64,000 nt of DNA from an uncultured Campylobacter sp. (GTDB taxonomy: Bacteria; Campylobacterota; Campylobacteria; Campylobacterales; Campylobacteraceae), in NCBI RefSeq assembly GCF_937973075.1, contig NZ_CALBWL010000065.1, forward strand, positions 62,001-126,000. The letters run 5' to 3'. The position numbers and the translations under genes are program-made. Under the pieces are notes generated by a model. The model was given only the letters and a program-made list of their open reading frames with translations, made no database searches and had not been told where the DNA came from. Below are positions 17,231 to 26,353 of this stretch, piece by piece. How positions within the stretch are numbered: position 1 is the first letter of the stretch; every line of letters begins with the position of its first letter.

Positions 17231-18914
17231 TCGTACTATACACAGCATAAAGAGTTATAAATTTGAAATACCTTTTTACCAAAGGGCGTATTCTTGGAGA
17301 AAGCAGGATATTGAAAAACTAATAAGCGATATAAACGGCAAAGAAGGGCACTATCTCGGCAATATCGTAGTTAAGAAGAATGATGATAAATTTATCGTCA
17401 TAGATGGACAGCAAAGACTTACTACTATTTATATTATTTTTATGGCTTTAGGAGTAAAAGAAAAACCGTTTGAACTAAGCTATGAAATAGATAGTAGCGA
17501 TGGCGAAAAACTAAAAAACTTTAACGTAAATGAACGCAAATATGTAAATAGACAAATTTTAGATGCCATCCTTTTTGCTAGCAACAATGAAATTTTGTGC
17601 AAAGATAATTTCGAAAAGAATATAAATTCGGCTATTTTTACGATGACTATTATCCCAGAAAATGTCAAAGCTACTGAGTATTTTGAACTAGTTAACACAA
17701 AAAGCATTCAGCTTGAAAATCATCAAGTTTTAAAGGCTAGATTTTTAAGTAATATTAAAGATAACTATGCAGACGTAGCAAGAAAATGGGATATGATCTC
17801 AAATATGGACGAAAAATATAAAGACCAAATTTTAGAAAGCAATCAAGCAGATTTACCCATCGAACCTAAAACAATAAGAGAACTTTTGGAATCAGATTTC
17901 AATCGCAAAGAAGAAAAGCAAGCCGAAATAAATTCTGATACAAAAAGCTTAGTAAAATTCCCGGTGTTTTTACTTCTAGTTTTGAAGGTGTTTGTTGCCA
18001 AAAACGGCTTGAATGTGGATTCTGAGAATAAGGTGGACCCTAATAATAAGATTATCATAGACAAAGATAAACTTTTGGGAGAATTTGAAAAAGTTTTTAG
18101 GGAAAAGATAAATTTGCACTATGAGTTTATTGCTTTCTTGGAAAGTATGCGTAAAAAATTTGATGAATTCGTCTATAGGGATGACGAGATGAAAAACAAA
18201 ATTTTGCTAAATTTGCAAAGGTTATTTTACTATACTAGCGAATACGATAAGCCTGAATTTATCGCCGCACTTTTGGCCTTCTTAGACAAAAACTCGCTAG
18301 ATGCGTGTAACGATAAAAATACACAAAAGGCTATTAAATTTCTCGAACAATTGGATAATGAACTAGCAAAGAGCGCTTTAAAAAACAATGAATCTCGTAA
18401 AATAGTAGAAACTATAAATGACGTTATAGGAAAAATTTATAAAGGCGAAAGTCTGGAAACGCCGGTACTTGAAAAAATCGACTCTAAATTTTTAGATACT
18501 GGAACAGCAGTACCGCACTATTGGTTCTATAGGCTAGAATACCTACTTTGGCGAGATTTTAATAATTTAAGCGTTTGTAATATTTGCTCAGATGATATAA
18601 AAAAGGTATTTCCTAAATTTAATAGAGATGAATACCTAATCAAACCCCAAGACACGGTAGAGCATATGTGGGCAACAAATTTGCAAGAAAATAACAAAGC
18701 ACTAGATGATTTTGGGAATTTGGCCTTAATAAGAAAGGATTTTAATTCTAGTTTAAGCGATTATGATTTTGGTGAGAAGTTAAAAATGATAAAGGAAAGC
18801 CCAAATTCGAGTATAAAAATGCTAATATTTTACGCATCGCAAAAGGGATACGATAAGGATATGATCGGCAGACTCGGCGATGAAATGAAGAAAATTCTTT
18901 TTCAGGGCATATGA
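17208..18914 (+). CDS. DUF262-DUF1524 protein, probable GmrSD-type nuclease
   Basis: I take ATG 17208 as start because GAAGGAG sits seven bases upstream; an in-frame TTG at 17193 lies over that site. The 568-residue protein has an N-terminal DUF262 domain (IPFYQRAYSW, then IDGQQRLTTIY). A long helical middle follows, and a C-terminal DUF1524 (HNH-like) domain reads VEHMWATN and FGNLALI with downstream Asn. The GmrSD family cleaves modified (glucosylated hydroxymethylcytosine) phage DNA. The C-terminal motif looks intact. It overlaps the first DUF262 gene upstream and the Cas4-like pseudogene by 4 bp downstream. Confidence 0.85.
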   Translation: MEEAKANNRTIHSIKSYKFEIPFYQRAYSWRKQDIEKLISDINGKEGHYLGNIVVKKNDDKFIVIDGQQRLTTIYIIFMALGVKEKPFELSYEIDSSDGEKLKNFNVNERKYVNRQILDAILFASNNEILCKDNFEKNINSAIFTMTIIPENVKATEYFELVNTKSIQLENHQVLKARFLSNIKDNYADVARKWDMISNMDEKYKDQILESNQADLPIEPKTIRELLESDFNRKEEKQAEINSDTKSLVKFPVFLLLVLKVFVAKNGLNVDSENKVDPNNKIIIDKDKLLGEFEKVFREKINLHYEFIAFLESMRKKFDEFVYRDDEMKNKILLNLQRLFYYTSEYDKPEFIAALLAFLDKNSLDACNDKNTQKAIKFLEQLDNELAKSALKNNESRKIVETINDVIGKIYKGESLETPVLEKIDSKFLDTGTAVPHYWFYRLEYLLWRDFNNLSVCNICSDDIKKVFPKFNRDEYLIKPQDTVEHMWATNLQENNKALDDFGNLALIRKDFNSSLSDYDFGEKLKMIKESPNSSIKMLIFYASQKGYDKDMIGRLGDEMKKILFQGI

Positions 18915-20394
18915 AAATGCCCCTCTCCAAATCCCTCTATATCCGCGGTCTTCAGTGTGAAAAGAGCTTGTGGCTTAAAAAGAAAAAGCCTGAAGTTTTG
19001 CAAGCCCCGGGTGAGAATGCGCAGGCGGTATTTGATACCGGAACATCAGTAGGCGAGCTAGCCTGTGAGCTATTTAGCAGTGGAGAAAGGATAGAATTTA
19101 GCGGCGATTTTGACGCACAAATAGCAAAAATAAAAGAGCTTATCAAGCGCGGCACAAGGGTGATCTACGAGGCCACTTTTTGCTTTGACGGCGTCCTTGT
19201 GATGGTTGATATCCTTCGCATAGGCGTGGATGGGATTATCATCAACGAAGTAAAGAGCTCGACCGCGCTCAAGGACGTATATATCGACGATGCGGCCATT
19301 CAGTATTACGTGCTTAGCTCGCTTGGCTACGAGGTGAGCCGCGTAAATATAATTCACATCGATAGCACCTACACAAGAGACGAAACGCTAGAGCTTGAAA
19401 AGCTATTTTGCGTGCAGGACATAACCGAGCAAGTGAAGCAAAAGCAGCGAGATATTCCTAAAATTTTAAATAAATTTGATGAGATTTTAAGCCAAAATAA
19501 TGAGCCAAGCATTGATATCGGTCCTCATTGCACAAGCCCTTATCCCTGCGATGCTCGGGAGTACTGCTGGCATAAGCAGCGAGCTATCCCGGAGTATAGT
19601 ATCTTTGACATATCTCGCCTAAGAAGCGATAAGAAATTTGAGCTTTATGGAAGTGGCGTGATTAAATTTAACAATATAAAAAGATCTAAGTAAATTTAAC
19701 GCCTCTCAGCAAATCCAAATAAAATCAGAAATCTCGCAAGAACAGATCATAGACAAAGATGCAATAAAAGAGTTTTTGGATACGCTCCGCTATCCGCTCT
19801 ACCACCTTGACTTCGGGACCTTTCAGCAGGCAGTGCCGCAGTTTGTAGGGCTTAGGCCTTACGAGCAGATACCTTTTCGGTTTCAATCCACAAAGATGAC
19901 GGCAAGGGAAATTTAGAGTATTTCGAGTTTTTAGCCGAGGCTGGCGCCGATCCTAGATACGAGCTAGCGCTGAATTTAATCAATTTATCCCGCAGGACGC
20001 CTGCGTGCTAGCCTACAACATGAGCTTTGAAAAAGGAGTGATAAGACGCCTGGCCGAAGCTTATCCGCAAATCTCAAACGAGCTTATGGCTATCCACGAC
20101 AATATAAAAGACCTTATGGCACCCTTTGCAAGCAAAAGCTACTATCATCCGAAAATGAAAGGTAGCTACTCCATAAAATACGTCTTGCCAGCACTCGTAC
20201 CCGAATTAGAATTGGCGTATAAGGATTTAAATTTAATCCATCACGGAGGCGAAGCTATGCAAGCATACGCCGCTATGACTTTTATGAAAGAAACAGAGCG
20301 CGAAGCCTATAAGCAAGCTCTGCTAGAATACTGTAAGCTCGATACGCTAGCGATGGTTAAGGTTTTAGAAAAACTTTATGGGGCTGTGCGATAA
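18911..20394 (+). pseudogene. Broken Cas4-like/DUF2779 nuclease gene (several frameshifts)
   Basis: The first 260 codons encode a RecB/Cas4-type nuclease domain with an N-terminal Cys (GLQCEKSLW), the INEVKSS active-site motif, IQYYVL, and three Cys at CTSPYPCDAREYC that would complete an iron-sulfur cluster. The frame stops at 19693. DUF2779 continues in other frames: YHLDFGTFQ and GLRPYEQIPF up to ~19885, then FEFLAEAGADPRYELALNLI to ~19975, then ACVLAYNMSFEKG to the end. About three frameshifts are needed to restore one ~494-codon protein of normal length. It overlaps the upstream DUF262 gene by ATGA. Sequencing error is the alternative. Confidence 0.85.
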
Positions 20395-20449
20395 GACAAA
20401 AAATGCTAGTTTGTCTGCTACAATGCTTTAAAATTTTAAAGGAGGAGAT

Positions 20450-21658
20450 ATGGATATAGAGAAATTTGAATCTATGCTAAAGCAAATCAAAGTCTTAAGC
20501 GATAAGCTAGAAGTGAAAAAGCTGCGCGGCAATAATGACTACAATCTATTTTTGGCGCTTTTTGATGCTAGCGACGAAGTGCGGTTGCACTCGCGCTTTA
20601 TCTGCTCGCTGCTTGATCCGAACTCGCCGCATTATCAAAAAGAGTTATTTTTGGAGCTTTTTATAAAAGCATGTGGGCTAGAGGATTTTGGGCTAAATTC
20701 GCAAATCGCAAAAGTCTATAAAGAATATGAGAATATCGATATATACATGACCGACGGCACGAAGCATATTATTTTAGAAAATAAAATTTATGCCGGCGAT
20801 CAAGAGGCTCAGATTAAAAGATATATAAAAACTATCCAACAAGAAAACGGCAATGAAGCTGAAATTTACGTGCTGTTTTTATCACCGCAAGGGCGCAAAC
20901 CTAGCGACTATAGCTTGGATGGACTAAAAATCAAAGACGGCAGAATTTCAAACGAAAAGGGCGTTGAAATTGCTAAATTTAAGGCGATTTCATACGACAA
21001 AGAGATAACTGCGTGGCTTGATCTATGCCTTGATGAAACGCGGAATTTAACGAATTTATCAATCGTTATATCGCAATATAAAAACGTTATTGAAAAAATT
21101 TACGGAAAATATAAAGGAGTGCAGATGGATGCAAATGAGATTAGCAAGATAATACTCGAAAACTATGATATAGTTGAGGAGATAAAAAATAAGTATTTCG
21201 ATATAGCCAGTTCGAATAAACTTAATGAATTTATGTCAAACGTAAAGACTGAACTTGAAAAAAGATTATCGCAAGAATGGCACGTTGATATAAGAGCGGC
21301 TGATACAATTAGGTATTTTGCGCCCATAATTTTCTATAAGTATAGTTGGGGCGATAAAGAAGTTATGAATCTTAGATTAGAATTTGATAGTAGAAATTTT
21401 TTAAATCCATATATTGGGCTTAAATATGATAATAAGAATGGAACCAACAATGAGCGTATAAAAGATATACAAGCTAAATTTTCTCTTACCGAGTGGAAAA
21501 TAGGCACAACATTTGCAAGGTGGAAATGGCTTAAAAAGGATCAGTTTTTAAGAGAAATAATCGTGAATAAATATAGTGAGACGGAACTAGTCAATGAGCT
21601 AATAAAAATGAAAAATGAACTAGAGCCGCTAGCCGATGAAATTGCAAAGCTAATTTAG
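20450..21658 (+). CDS. PD-(D/E)XK nuclease family protein
   Basis: This 402-residue protein has the motif chain of the PDDEXK_4 group. HSRFICSLLDP sits near residues 47-57, then NIDIYMTDG with the catalytic Asp and IILENKIYAGDQEAQI with the E-x-K pair around residue 105, then LFLSPQGRKPSDY. The C-terminal half is helical and unassigned. Such proteins are common in defence islands and restriction modules and are predicted DNases. It has its own AAAGGAGGAG ribosome site. Whether it acts with the neighbouring DUF262 genes is unknown. Confidence 0.8.
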   Translation: MDIEKFESMLKQIKVLSDKLEVKKLRGNNDYNLFLALFDASDEVRLHSRFICSLLDPNSPHYQKELFLELFIKACGLEDFGLNSQIAKVYKEYENIDIYMTDGTKHIILENKIYAGDQEAQIKRYIKTIQQENGNEAEIYVLFLSPQGRKPSDYSLDGLKIKDGRISNEKGVEIAKFKAISYDKEITAWLDLCLDETRNLTNLSIVISQYKNVIEKIYGKYKGVQMDANEISKIILENYDIVEEIKNKYFDIASSNKLNEFMSNVKTELEKRLSQEWHVDIRAADTIRYFAPIIFYKYSWGDKEVMNLRLEFDSRNFLNPYIGLKYDNKNGTNNERIKDIQAKFSLTEWKIGTTFARWKWLKKDQFLREIIVNKYSETELVNELIKMKNELEPLADEIAKLI

Positions 21659-21667
21659 GCGCAAGTT

Positions 21668-22490
21668 ATGCAAGATATGATCTCCCGCGTAAAAGAGATC
21701 ATTGCAAACGCCGATGCCGTCATCATCACAGCAGGAGCAGGCATGGGCGTAGATAGCGGATTGCCTGATTTTAGAGGCGATCTTGGCTTTTGGAAAGCCT
21801 ATCCGCCTTTAAAAGATAAAAATTTAAGCTTTACAGAAATGGCAAATCCGCAGTGGTTTTTTAGCAGCCCTGAGCTAGCCTGGGCGTTTTACGGACACAG
21901 GCTAAAGCTATATAACGTAACCCGGCCTCACGAGGGCTTTACGCTACTAAAAGACCTTTGCGAAGCAAAATGCGGCAACTACTTTATCTACACTTCAAAC
22001 GTCGACGGGCATTTTGAAAAGGCGGGATTTGACAAGGATAAAATTTACGAGATCCACGGCTCCATCCATCACGCGCAGTGTATCCATAGCGATGACGGAA
22101 ATATATGGAATATGGACGAAAATAATGTCGAAGTGGATGAGGATAGATTTAATCGCTACGAAGATGCCCGTTTGCCCAGAGTGCGGCTGCGTAAGCCGCC
22201 CAAATATCCTTATGTTTTACGATCACGAATTTAATCACAAAAGAGCTTGGGCGCAGCGTAAAAAGTACGATGCGTGGCTTAGCCATAATATGAACTCCAA
22301 AATAGCCATAATCGAGATCGGAGCAGGTCTTGCGGTGCCTACGATCAGGATTTACGGAGAAAGGATGGCAAAAAGATTTAAGCGCGCCCATCTAATCCGC
22401 ATAAATCCGCTAGATACTCACGTAAGCGCATATAGAGGTATGGCGATAAAGGCAGGTGGGCTTGAAGGATTAATAGCAATCCTTGGCTGA
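21668..22490 (+). pseudogene. Frameshifted Sir2-family NAD-dependent deacylase
   Basis: The N-terminal frame has the sirtuin NAD-binding motifs TAGAGMGVDSGLPDFRG, TSNVDGHFEKAG and EIHGSIHHAQC. At about 22160, one base appears missing and the rest of the fold continues in the next frame: CPECGCVSRPNILMF, then EIGAGLAVPTIR and LIRINP. Joining the frames gives a ~273-residue protein of normal sirtuin length. As read, the product would lose half its Rossmann fold. Sir2 domains consume NAD, either for deacylation or as anti-phage NADases. It starts 10 bp after the nuclease gene. Confidence 0.85.
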
Positions 22491-22535
22491 TATTATCCCT
22501 TTATTTTTAGATAAAATAATATAAAAGGAGCCTAG

Positions 22536-23459
22536 ATGCAAAAACCACAAAAAATAATCCCGCAATCCGGTAGCAACAAATACGAACGCATAAACGAAAT
22601 AGCTGCCTTAATTAGCAGAAAACCCCATTCCATCTCCGAGCTCGCGGAAAAATTCGGAGTTTGCACCAAAACTATCCAAAGAGATCTTTACGAGGTGCTA
22701 GCGAAAAATGGAGCTGTAAGAAACGGCAGGATGTGGAGCATAGATAAAACTAAAATCAAAGATGGCTTAGATCAGGAAGAGCGCACCGTCATAAATATCC
22801 TCGACAACATCTCAAAAACCATGGGCGCAAATTTCTACTCAAAGGCCCACGTTTTGCTAGAACAGATCACAAACCGGCTAAATCATCCGATTTTAACAAA
22901 TATAAGCAGCGAAAAATTAAGTGAAGATGACTTTATAAATTTCGAATTGCTTGAAAACGCTATCAAAGAGAGAAGCTTGGTGCAGTGCGAATACGCCGGT
23001 TTTAAATTTAAGATAAAACCACTAAAACTAGCGATGTTTGACGGATTTTGGTATTTGCTATTTTTAGATACGAATAAAAACGATACCTTTAAGAAATTCC
23101 ACTTAAAAAGTATCGCAAATATTAGAATTCTTGAGGAAAAATTTAAATTAGACGCCACGATAGAGGAGAGGATTAAAAATATAAACTCCGCCTGGGCAAC
23201 GCTAGATAAGCCAAATACCGCCAGAGCACTTTTAGCTCCGCAGATAAAGAAATATTTCGAGAGAAAACCCTACGCTAAGCAGAGCATAACAGGACTTGAT
23301 GCCGATGGCTCGGTCGTAATCGATATAGAATTTACTAATTTAATGGAGATAAAGCCGCTTATTTACTACTTCATTCCGTTTATCAAAGTGCTAGAACCAA
23401 AGGAATTAGCCGATACGATAAAAGATGAGATAGAAAAGTATTTAGAAGAGATAAAATGA
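22536..23459 (+). CDS. WYL-domain transcriptional regulator
   Basis: Residues ~17-70 form a DeoR-type winged helix (SISELAEKFGVCTKTIQRDL) and residues ~140-205 a WYL domain (QCEYAGFKFKIKPLKL, DGFWYLLF). A C-terminal WCX extension follows, 307 aa in all. WYL regulators bind nucleotides or nucleic acid and are commonly found controlling phage-defence loci, usually as repressors. The gene has a clear AAAGGAG site and ends in an ATGA overlap with the macro-domain gene. Target promoter candidates are the AAA+ gene or this operon. Confidence 0.9.
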   Translation: MQKPQKIIPQSGSNKYERINEIAALISRKPHSISELAEKFGVCTKTIQRDLYEVLAKNGAVRNGRMWSIDKTKIKDGLDQEERTVINILDNISKTMGANFYSKAHVLLEQITNRLNHPILTNISSEKLSEDDFINFELLENAIKERSLVQCEYAGFKFKIKPLKLAMFDGFWYLLFLDTNKNDTFKKFHLKSIANIRILEEKFKLDATIEERIKNINSAWATLDKPNTARALLAPQIKKYFERKPYAKQSITGLDADGSVVIDIEFTNLMEIKPLIYYFIPFIKVLEPKELADTIKDEIEKYLEEIK

Positions 23460-23995
23460 AAATTTCATATAAAATAAAGATAAAATTTGGCGATTTATTG
23501 GACGCACAAGCGGATTATCTGATAAATCCTTCAAATACGGCGATGCTGCTTGGCAGCGGTGTGTCTATGGCTTTTAAGAGGCATTGCGGTGAGGCGCTAG
23601 AAAAATACATGCAAGAACAACTAAAAATAAGAGAGATAAGGCAAGGTGACGTCGTCAAAACCGCCTCAAATCACGCAAACTTTCCATTCGTATTACATGC
23701 AGCCATTATGAATTACACCGATAGATCAAAGCCTAAAAAGCCGAGCTTAGCTACTATCGCGCAAATTTTAAATAATTTGCAAGAAATAATCTTACAAGAT
23801 CAAAGCAAATATATAAAAATAGCTCTGCCTCTGATGGGATGCGGAGCGGGTGGACTAGATAAGCGCGAGGTAGTTAGCGAATATAAACGCTTTTTCAAAC
23901 AAAATTTAGACGCAGAAAAAGAATGCGAAGTAGAAATTTACGGATTTAGTGAAAGTGATTTTAGATTATTGAAAGAAATTATGACAAAAAGCTAA
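23456..23995 (+). CDS. Macro-domain protein (ADP-ribose binding or hydrolysing)
   Basis: The 179-residue protein is a single macro domain: NPSNTAMLLGSGVSMAF near residues 26-42, GDVVKTAS near 62-69, and the phosphate-binding loop LPLMGCGAGGLD near 122-133. Macro domains bind or remove ADP-ribose and O-acetyl-ADP-ribose. Its start overlaps the WYL regulator's stop, and the Sir2 gene lies just before that, so an NAD/ADP-ribose theme is likely for this three-gene end of the island. Catalytic activity cannot be judged by eye. Confidence 0.85.
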   Translation: MKISYKIKIKFGDLLDAQADYLINPSNTAMLLGSGVSMAFKRHCGEALEKYMQEQLKIREIRQGDVVKTASNHANFPFVLHAAIMNYTDRSKPKKPSLATIAQILNNLQEIILQDQSKYIKIALPLMGCGAGGLDKREVVSEYKRFFKQNLDAEKECEVEIYGFSESDFRLLKEIMTKS

Positions 23996-24122
23996 ATTTG
24001 CTTGCTTGGCTGCAGATATAAGGCGTGCTACCGATATGCGAGTAGAGCCGCGAAATACAATTAGTTTATCGCGCTAAATTATATTTTATAGAATTCAGCT
24101 GCTAAAATTTTATAAATTTAAC

Positions 24123-24680
24123 TCAAATTTCTAAAATATTAAGCTTCAGACTTGAATTATAAATCGTGCAATCGCCGATTTTATCGACATCTAAAAGCGG
24201 ATTATGCACGTGTCCGCAAAGGATTATTTTTGCTTTTAAAAGCCCGTACTTCAGCGCTCTAAAAAGTTCTTTATCGCCAAAATCTCTGCCGCGCTCTATG
24301 GATGTTTGCATATGTGCGGGCGGAATATGCGTAAGCAGCACGTCGCACTCTGCAAAATCCAAAATATCCGCGCAGAGATAAGGGGCGCAGCCAAATTTAA
24401 TACCCTCAAGCGTCTTAATATCGCCATCCGCATAAATATTAGACGCTCGTATCCAAGAAACGTCGCCAGACTCACTCACGTCATGATTTCCGCTACATAC
24501 AAAGATAGGCTTTTTAAAATTTTCTAACCACCGCTTCACCCACGCTTTTTGTCCTATGATATCTTTTTGGTTTGTGTCTATCAGATCGCCGCTTATGCAA
24601 CAAATGTCAAATTCTAAGCTTAAAATTCGATCAAATTTAGCTTTATCGAAATGCAGATCACTCGTATGTAGAATTTTCAT
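24123..24680 (-). CDS. Calcineurin-like metallophosphoesterase
   Basis: The small protein (185 aa) carries the metallophosphatase signature in order: TSDLHFD, CISGDLID, CSGNHDV, LTHIPP and CGHVHNP. These supply the two-metal site. The substrate is unknown; relatives act on cyclic nucleotides, nucleotides or phosphoproteins. It is convergent with the macro gene and divergent from hcp, and it is not obviously part of the island. Confidence 0.85.
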   Translation of the reverse strand: MKILHTSDLHFDKAKFDRILSLEFDICCISGDLIDTNQKDIIGQKAWVKRWLENFKKPIFVCSGNHDVSESGDVSWIRASNIYADGDIKTLEGIKFGCAPYLCADILDFAECDVLLTHIPPAHMQTSIERGRDFGDKELFRALKYGLLKAKIILCGHVHNPLLDVDKIGDCTIYNSSLKLNILEI

Positions 24681-24889
24681 AACGTTTTTGGACTACCGCT
24701 TTTATATAATTTAGAAACCTTGCTCGCTAACGATTTTAACTTCTCTTTCATTACTTATCCGTTTTTTGTAATTCCGCGCATTATATCTGAATTTAAGTAG
24801 CCATATTCCCGTTATAAGTGAAATTGAAGCAATTTATAAAATTTAAAATTCTCATTTTGTAAATAAATTTGATAAAATTTAGCCATTTA

Positions 24890-24903
24890 TTGATTATAAT
24901 CAA
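24890..24903. promoter_or_regulatory. FNR/CRP-type operator upstream of hcp
   Basis: TTGATTATAATCAA is a perfect 14-bp palindrome matching the FNR consensus TTGAT-N4-ATCAA. Its centre lies about 41.5 bp ahead of a plausible start at ~24938 downstream of a TAAAAT -10 box (24926-24931). That is the spacing of a class II activator site. Confidence 0.7.
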
Positions 24904-24925
24904 TTTTTTTGCCTAAATAAAATCT

Positions 24926-24931
24926 TAAAAT
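24926..24931 (+). promoter_or_regulatory. Probable -10 element of hcp
   Basis: TAAAAT placed so that the palindrome at 24890-24903 would be centred near -41.5. The leader would be ~24 nt and contains an AAAGGA ribosome site. Confidence 0.5.
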
Positions 24932-24961
24932 TACCAACTAAATTTTTTATAAAGGATTTCT

Positions 24962-26290
24962 ATGAGCGACAATCTAGAGATGTTCTGTCATCAGTGCCAA
25001 ATGAGCGCGCCCGAGGGCTGCGGCGCTAAGGGCCAGGACCGCGGTACCTGTGGCAAAAATTCCACATTAAGCCTGCTTCAAGACACTATGGTTTTCGGAC
25101 TTAAAGGCCTTAGCGCCTACCGCCACCACGCGCACGAGCTCGGCGCCGATACTAGCGCGGTCGATACCGTTATGGCCGACACGCTGTATTTCACGCTGAC
25201 GAACTCAAATTTTAACTTTGACGAGCATATCGCGCAGCTGATGGCCGTCGGAAGCGCGGGCGTGCAGATGATGGATATTTTAAGCGAGGCGCATACCGCA
25301 AAATTCGGCGTACCGACCCCGGTTAAAGTTAGCCAAAACAAGGTCGAGGGTAAAGCGATTTTGGTTAGCGGTCACAACCTGCACGCTCTTGAGGCGCTAC
25401 TAAAAGCGACCGAGGGCAAGGGCATCAATATCTACACTCACTCCGAGATGCTTCCCGCGCACGGCTATCCGCAGCTTCGCAAGTATCCGCACCTAAAGGG
25501 CAACGTCGGCAAGGCGTGGTTCGATCAGACCAAGCTTTTCAACGAATTTAAAGGCGCGATTTTGATGACCACCAACTGTATCGTGCCGCTTCGCTCATCC
25601 TGTAGCTACGCAGACAGGCTGTTTGGCTACTCTATCGCGGGCACGGACGGCGTCAAACATATCCAAAACGACGATTTTACGCCGCTCATCGAGTGCGCGC
25701 TTGCGTGCGGCGACGTGAGTATGGACAGCGACGAGAGCTTGGTGACGGGCGGACACTACAAGACGATTTTGAGCCTCGCGCCGCAAATTTTAGACGCGAT
25801 CAAATCTGGCAAAATCCGCCGCTTTTTCGTCATCGCGGGCTGCGACGCGCCGGGCAAAGGACGCGAGTATTACCGCGAGCTAGCGCTCAGCCTACCAAAA
25901 GACTGCGTGGTTTTGACCTCCAGCTGCGGTAAATTCCGCTTCAACGACGTGGATTTCGGAAACGTGCCCGGCACCGAGCTTCCGCGCTATATCGATCTAG
26001 GTCAGTGCAACGACAGCAACGGCGCGGTCAAGATCGCCTTGGCGCTCAGCGAGGCTACGGGCATTGCGGTAAACGACCTGCCGGTCTCGATCGTGCTGAT
26101 GTGGATGGAGCAAAAGGCGGTCATCATCCTGCTTGCGCTGTTTAGTCTTGGCGTTAAGAATATCAACGTGGGCCCTACGGTGCCTGAGTTTTTCAACGAC
26201 GAAATTTTGGGCTTTTTGGTGCAAAATTTCGGTCTTCGCCTAATCAGCGGCGACGCGCAGGCGGATCTGAAATACTTCCTGGGCGAATAA
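24962..26290 (+). CDS. hcp: Hybrid cluster protein (NO/hydroxylamine reductase), short form
   Basis: Hcp reduces nitric oxide or hydroxylamine using a hybrid Fe-S-O cluster and a cubane. N-terminal cubane Cys residues appear as CHQC, then GCGAK and GTCGK. Hybrid-cluster ligands are all visible: GHNLHALE, YTHSEMLPAHGYP, TTNCIVP, the persulfide Cys in AGCDAPGKG, SSCGKFRF, GQCNDS and MWMEQKA. At 442 residues it is about 100 shorter than class I/II proteins (~540-550), which fits class III with a missing helical domain. The Cys spacing (C-x2-C-x7-C-x9-C) also departs from class I and II. An FNR-type site controls it. Confidence 0.92.
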   Translation: MSDNLEMFCHQCQMSAPEGCGAKGQDRGTCGKNSTLSLLQDTMVFGLKGLSAYRHHAHELGADTSAVDTVMADTLYFTLTNSNFNFDEHIAQLMAVGSAGVQMMDILSEAHTAKFGVPTPVKVSQNKVEGKAILVSGHNLHALEALLKATEGKGINIYTHSEMLPAHGYPQLRKYPHLKGNVGKAWFDQTKLFNEFKGAILMTTNCIVPLRSSCSYADRLFGYSIAGTDGVKHIQNDDFTPLIECALACGDVSMDSDESLVTGGHYKTILSLAPQILDAIKSGKIRRFFVIAGCDAPGKGREYYRELALSLPKDCVVLTSSCGKFRFNDVDFGNVPGTELPRYIDLGQCNDSNGAVKIALALSEATGIAVNDLPVSIVLMWMEQKAVIILLALFSLGVKNINVGPTVPEFFNDEILGFLVQNFGLRLISGDAQADLKYFLGE

Positions 26291-26310
26291 ATTTCATAGA
26301 GAGGCAAATC

Positions 26311-26353
26311 GGGTAAATTTAATTCGGCAAAGCTCCGTTTTAATTTACCCTTT
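26311..26353 (+). terminator. Rho-independent terminator of hcp
   Basis: GGGTAAATT (26311-26319) pairs with AATTTACCC (26342-26350). The inner arms partly pair (CGG/CCG), and TTTATAT follows. Confidence 0.65.

Noticed and set aside
13443..24000. Attachment-site duplication of the tRNA-Asn 3' end bounding the island
   Set aside because: I could not find a second copy of the tRNA end at the right boundary, and no integrase is present.
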